6,021 bases of DNA from Pseudolabrys sp. (GTDB taxonomy: Bacteria > Pseudomonadota > Alphaproteobacteria > Rhizobiales > Xanthobacteraceae). The notes under the pieces were generated by a model that saw only the letters and a list, made by a program, of their open reading frames with translations, ran no database searches and had not been told where the DNA came from. A program made the position numbers and the translations under genes. Where the stretch lies: contig JAHCKF010000226.1 in assembly GCA_026125925.1 (NCBI GenBank), positions 1 to 6,021 on the forward strand. Direction: 5' to 3'. Shown piece after piece: positions 5,561-6,021 of this stretch (within the stretch, counting starts at the first letter, position 1; every line of letters starts with the position of its first letter).

Positions 5561-6021
5561 TCTCCCGCCTCCGCCTTGAACATCGCCTGCAGCGCCTCGA
5601 CGTTATGCCGCCGCGAAAAAGCCAGGAACGTTTCATCGCCGTCGCGATGCGCGAGATAGCCCTTGAGCATGCGCTCGATAACGCGTGGCGCATCAACGGC
5701 TTTCACGTCACGATAGAGATCGCGCGCGATTCCGGCATCGGGACCGAAGCCGCCGCCGACCAGGACGTGATAGCCCTCGACCGGGTCCGCATCTTCCCCG
5801 ACATCGATCTTGCAGGCGATCAACCCGACGTCGCCGATATAATGCTGCGCGCAGGAGTGATGGCAGCCGGTGAGATGGATGTTGACCGGACTATCGAGCC
5901 GGACGCGCGGCTCGCAATATTGTGCGATCGCCTCGGCGTCCTCCTTGGTATGGGCGGCGGCGAAACGGCAGCCGGTGGCGCCGGTACAGGCGATGAGCCC
6001 GGCACGGATCGGCGTCGCCTC
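5557..6021 (-). CDS. NirA-family nitrite/sulfite reductase (siroheme, [4Fe-4S]), C-terminal part, 5'-truncated by window edge
   Basis: The last 154 residues of a ferredoxin-type nitrite/sulfite reductase, which reduces nitrite to ammonia or sulfite to sulfide by six electrons at a coupled siroheme-[4Fe-4S] centre. The frame is open from base 6021 with no start in the window. Numbering from the first visible codon, both cluster motifs are present: C12-x5-C18 (CTGATGC) and C53-x3-C57 (CHHSC), 34 residues apart, within NIHLTGCHHSCAQHYIGD. The remainder is the usual C-terminal repeat domain, GYHVLVGGGFG and a helical end. CTG at the first motif and SC at the second resemble NirA-type nitrite reductases more than CysI. 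The HH pair replaces the PN common in both groups. The stop codon overlaps the flavoprotein ATG, which argues for a two-component enzyme. A sulfite reductase role remains possible. Confidence 0.92.
   Translation of the reverse strand, partial: EATPIRAGLIACTGATGCRFAAAHTKEDAEAIAQYCEPRVRLDSPVNIHLTGCHHSCAQHYIGDVGLIACKIDVGEDADPVEGYHVLVGGGFGPDAGIARDLYRDVKAVDAPRVIERMLKGYLAHRDGDETFLAFSRRHNVEALQAMFKAEAGE
5568..5572 (-). promoter_or_regulatory. Shine-Dalgarno of the flavoprotein gene inside the reductase gene
   Basis: GGAGG on the minus strand sits seven bases before the flavoprotein ATG at 5560 and within the last codons of the NirA-family gene. Together with the 4-base ATGA overlap it points to translational coupling and balanced synthesis of the two subunits. 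Confidence 0.7.

Noticed and set aside
1..6021. A CRISPR array, tRNA, insertion sequence or phage-derived system.
   Set aside because: No regularly spaced repeats, cloverleaf-like segments, transposase motifs or terminal inverted repeats were seen; the window is accounted for by five ordinary metabolic and transport genes.

Overview
The window looks like chromosomal DNA from a GC-rich alphaproteobacterium, most plausibly of the order Hyphomicrobiales (Bradyrhizobium, Rhodopseudomonas or Xanthobacteraceae type). This rests on overall base composition, strong third-position G/C bias, and the gene repertoire (TAXI-type TRAP transporter, IclR regulator, NirA-family reductase with a flavodoxin-less CysJ-like partner). 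It is not a taxonomic identification. All five genes lie on the minus strand, so they read from high to low coordinates. No RNA gene, insertion sequence, CRISPR array or phage gene was seen, and no gene-free stretch exceeds about 210 bases.

Region A (6021 to 3947), redox pair: the C-terminal 154 residues of a siroheme/[4Fe-4S] nitrite/sulfite reductase (NirA family) overlap by ATGA the start of a 537-residue NADPH-dependent flavoprotein. The flavoprotein has the FAD and NADPH modules of CysJ but no flavodoxin (FMN) domain. It carries instead an N-terminal four-cysteine Fe-S module. The two probably form a translationally coupled NADPH-driven assimilatory six-electron reductase; whether nitrite or sulfite is the substrate cannot be settled here. 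A weak terminator-like element follows the flavoprotein gene.

Region B (3946 to 3736), control region: 211 bp holding a good sigma-70-like promoter (TTGACG, 17 bp, TTTAAT) and, just downstream, a perfect TTTCG-N5-CGAAA inverted repeat that looks like an IclR-family operator.

Region C (3735 to 1), regulated uptake unit: an IclR-family regulator, then a TAXI-type TRAP periplasmic binding protein with a signal peptide and a strong Shine-Dalgarno sequence, then a 147-bp spacer with a strong hairpin and a possible internal promoter, then a fused TRAP permease that runs off the left edge. The likely logic is that the regulator controls its own promoter and, by readthrough, the transporter, releasing repression when a ligand, probably an organic acid, is present. 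The regulator ligand and transporter substrate are unknown.
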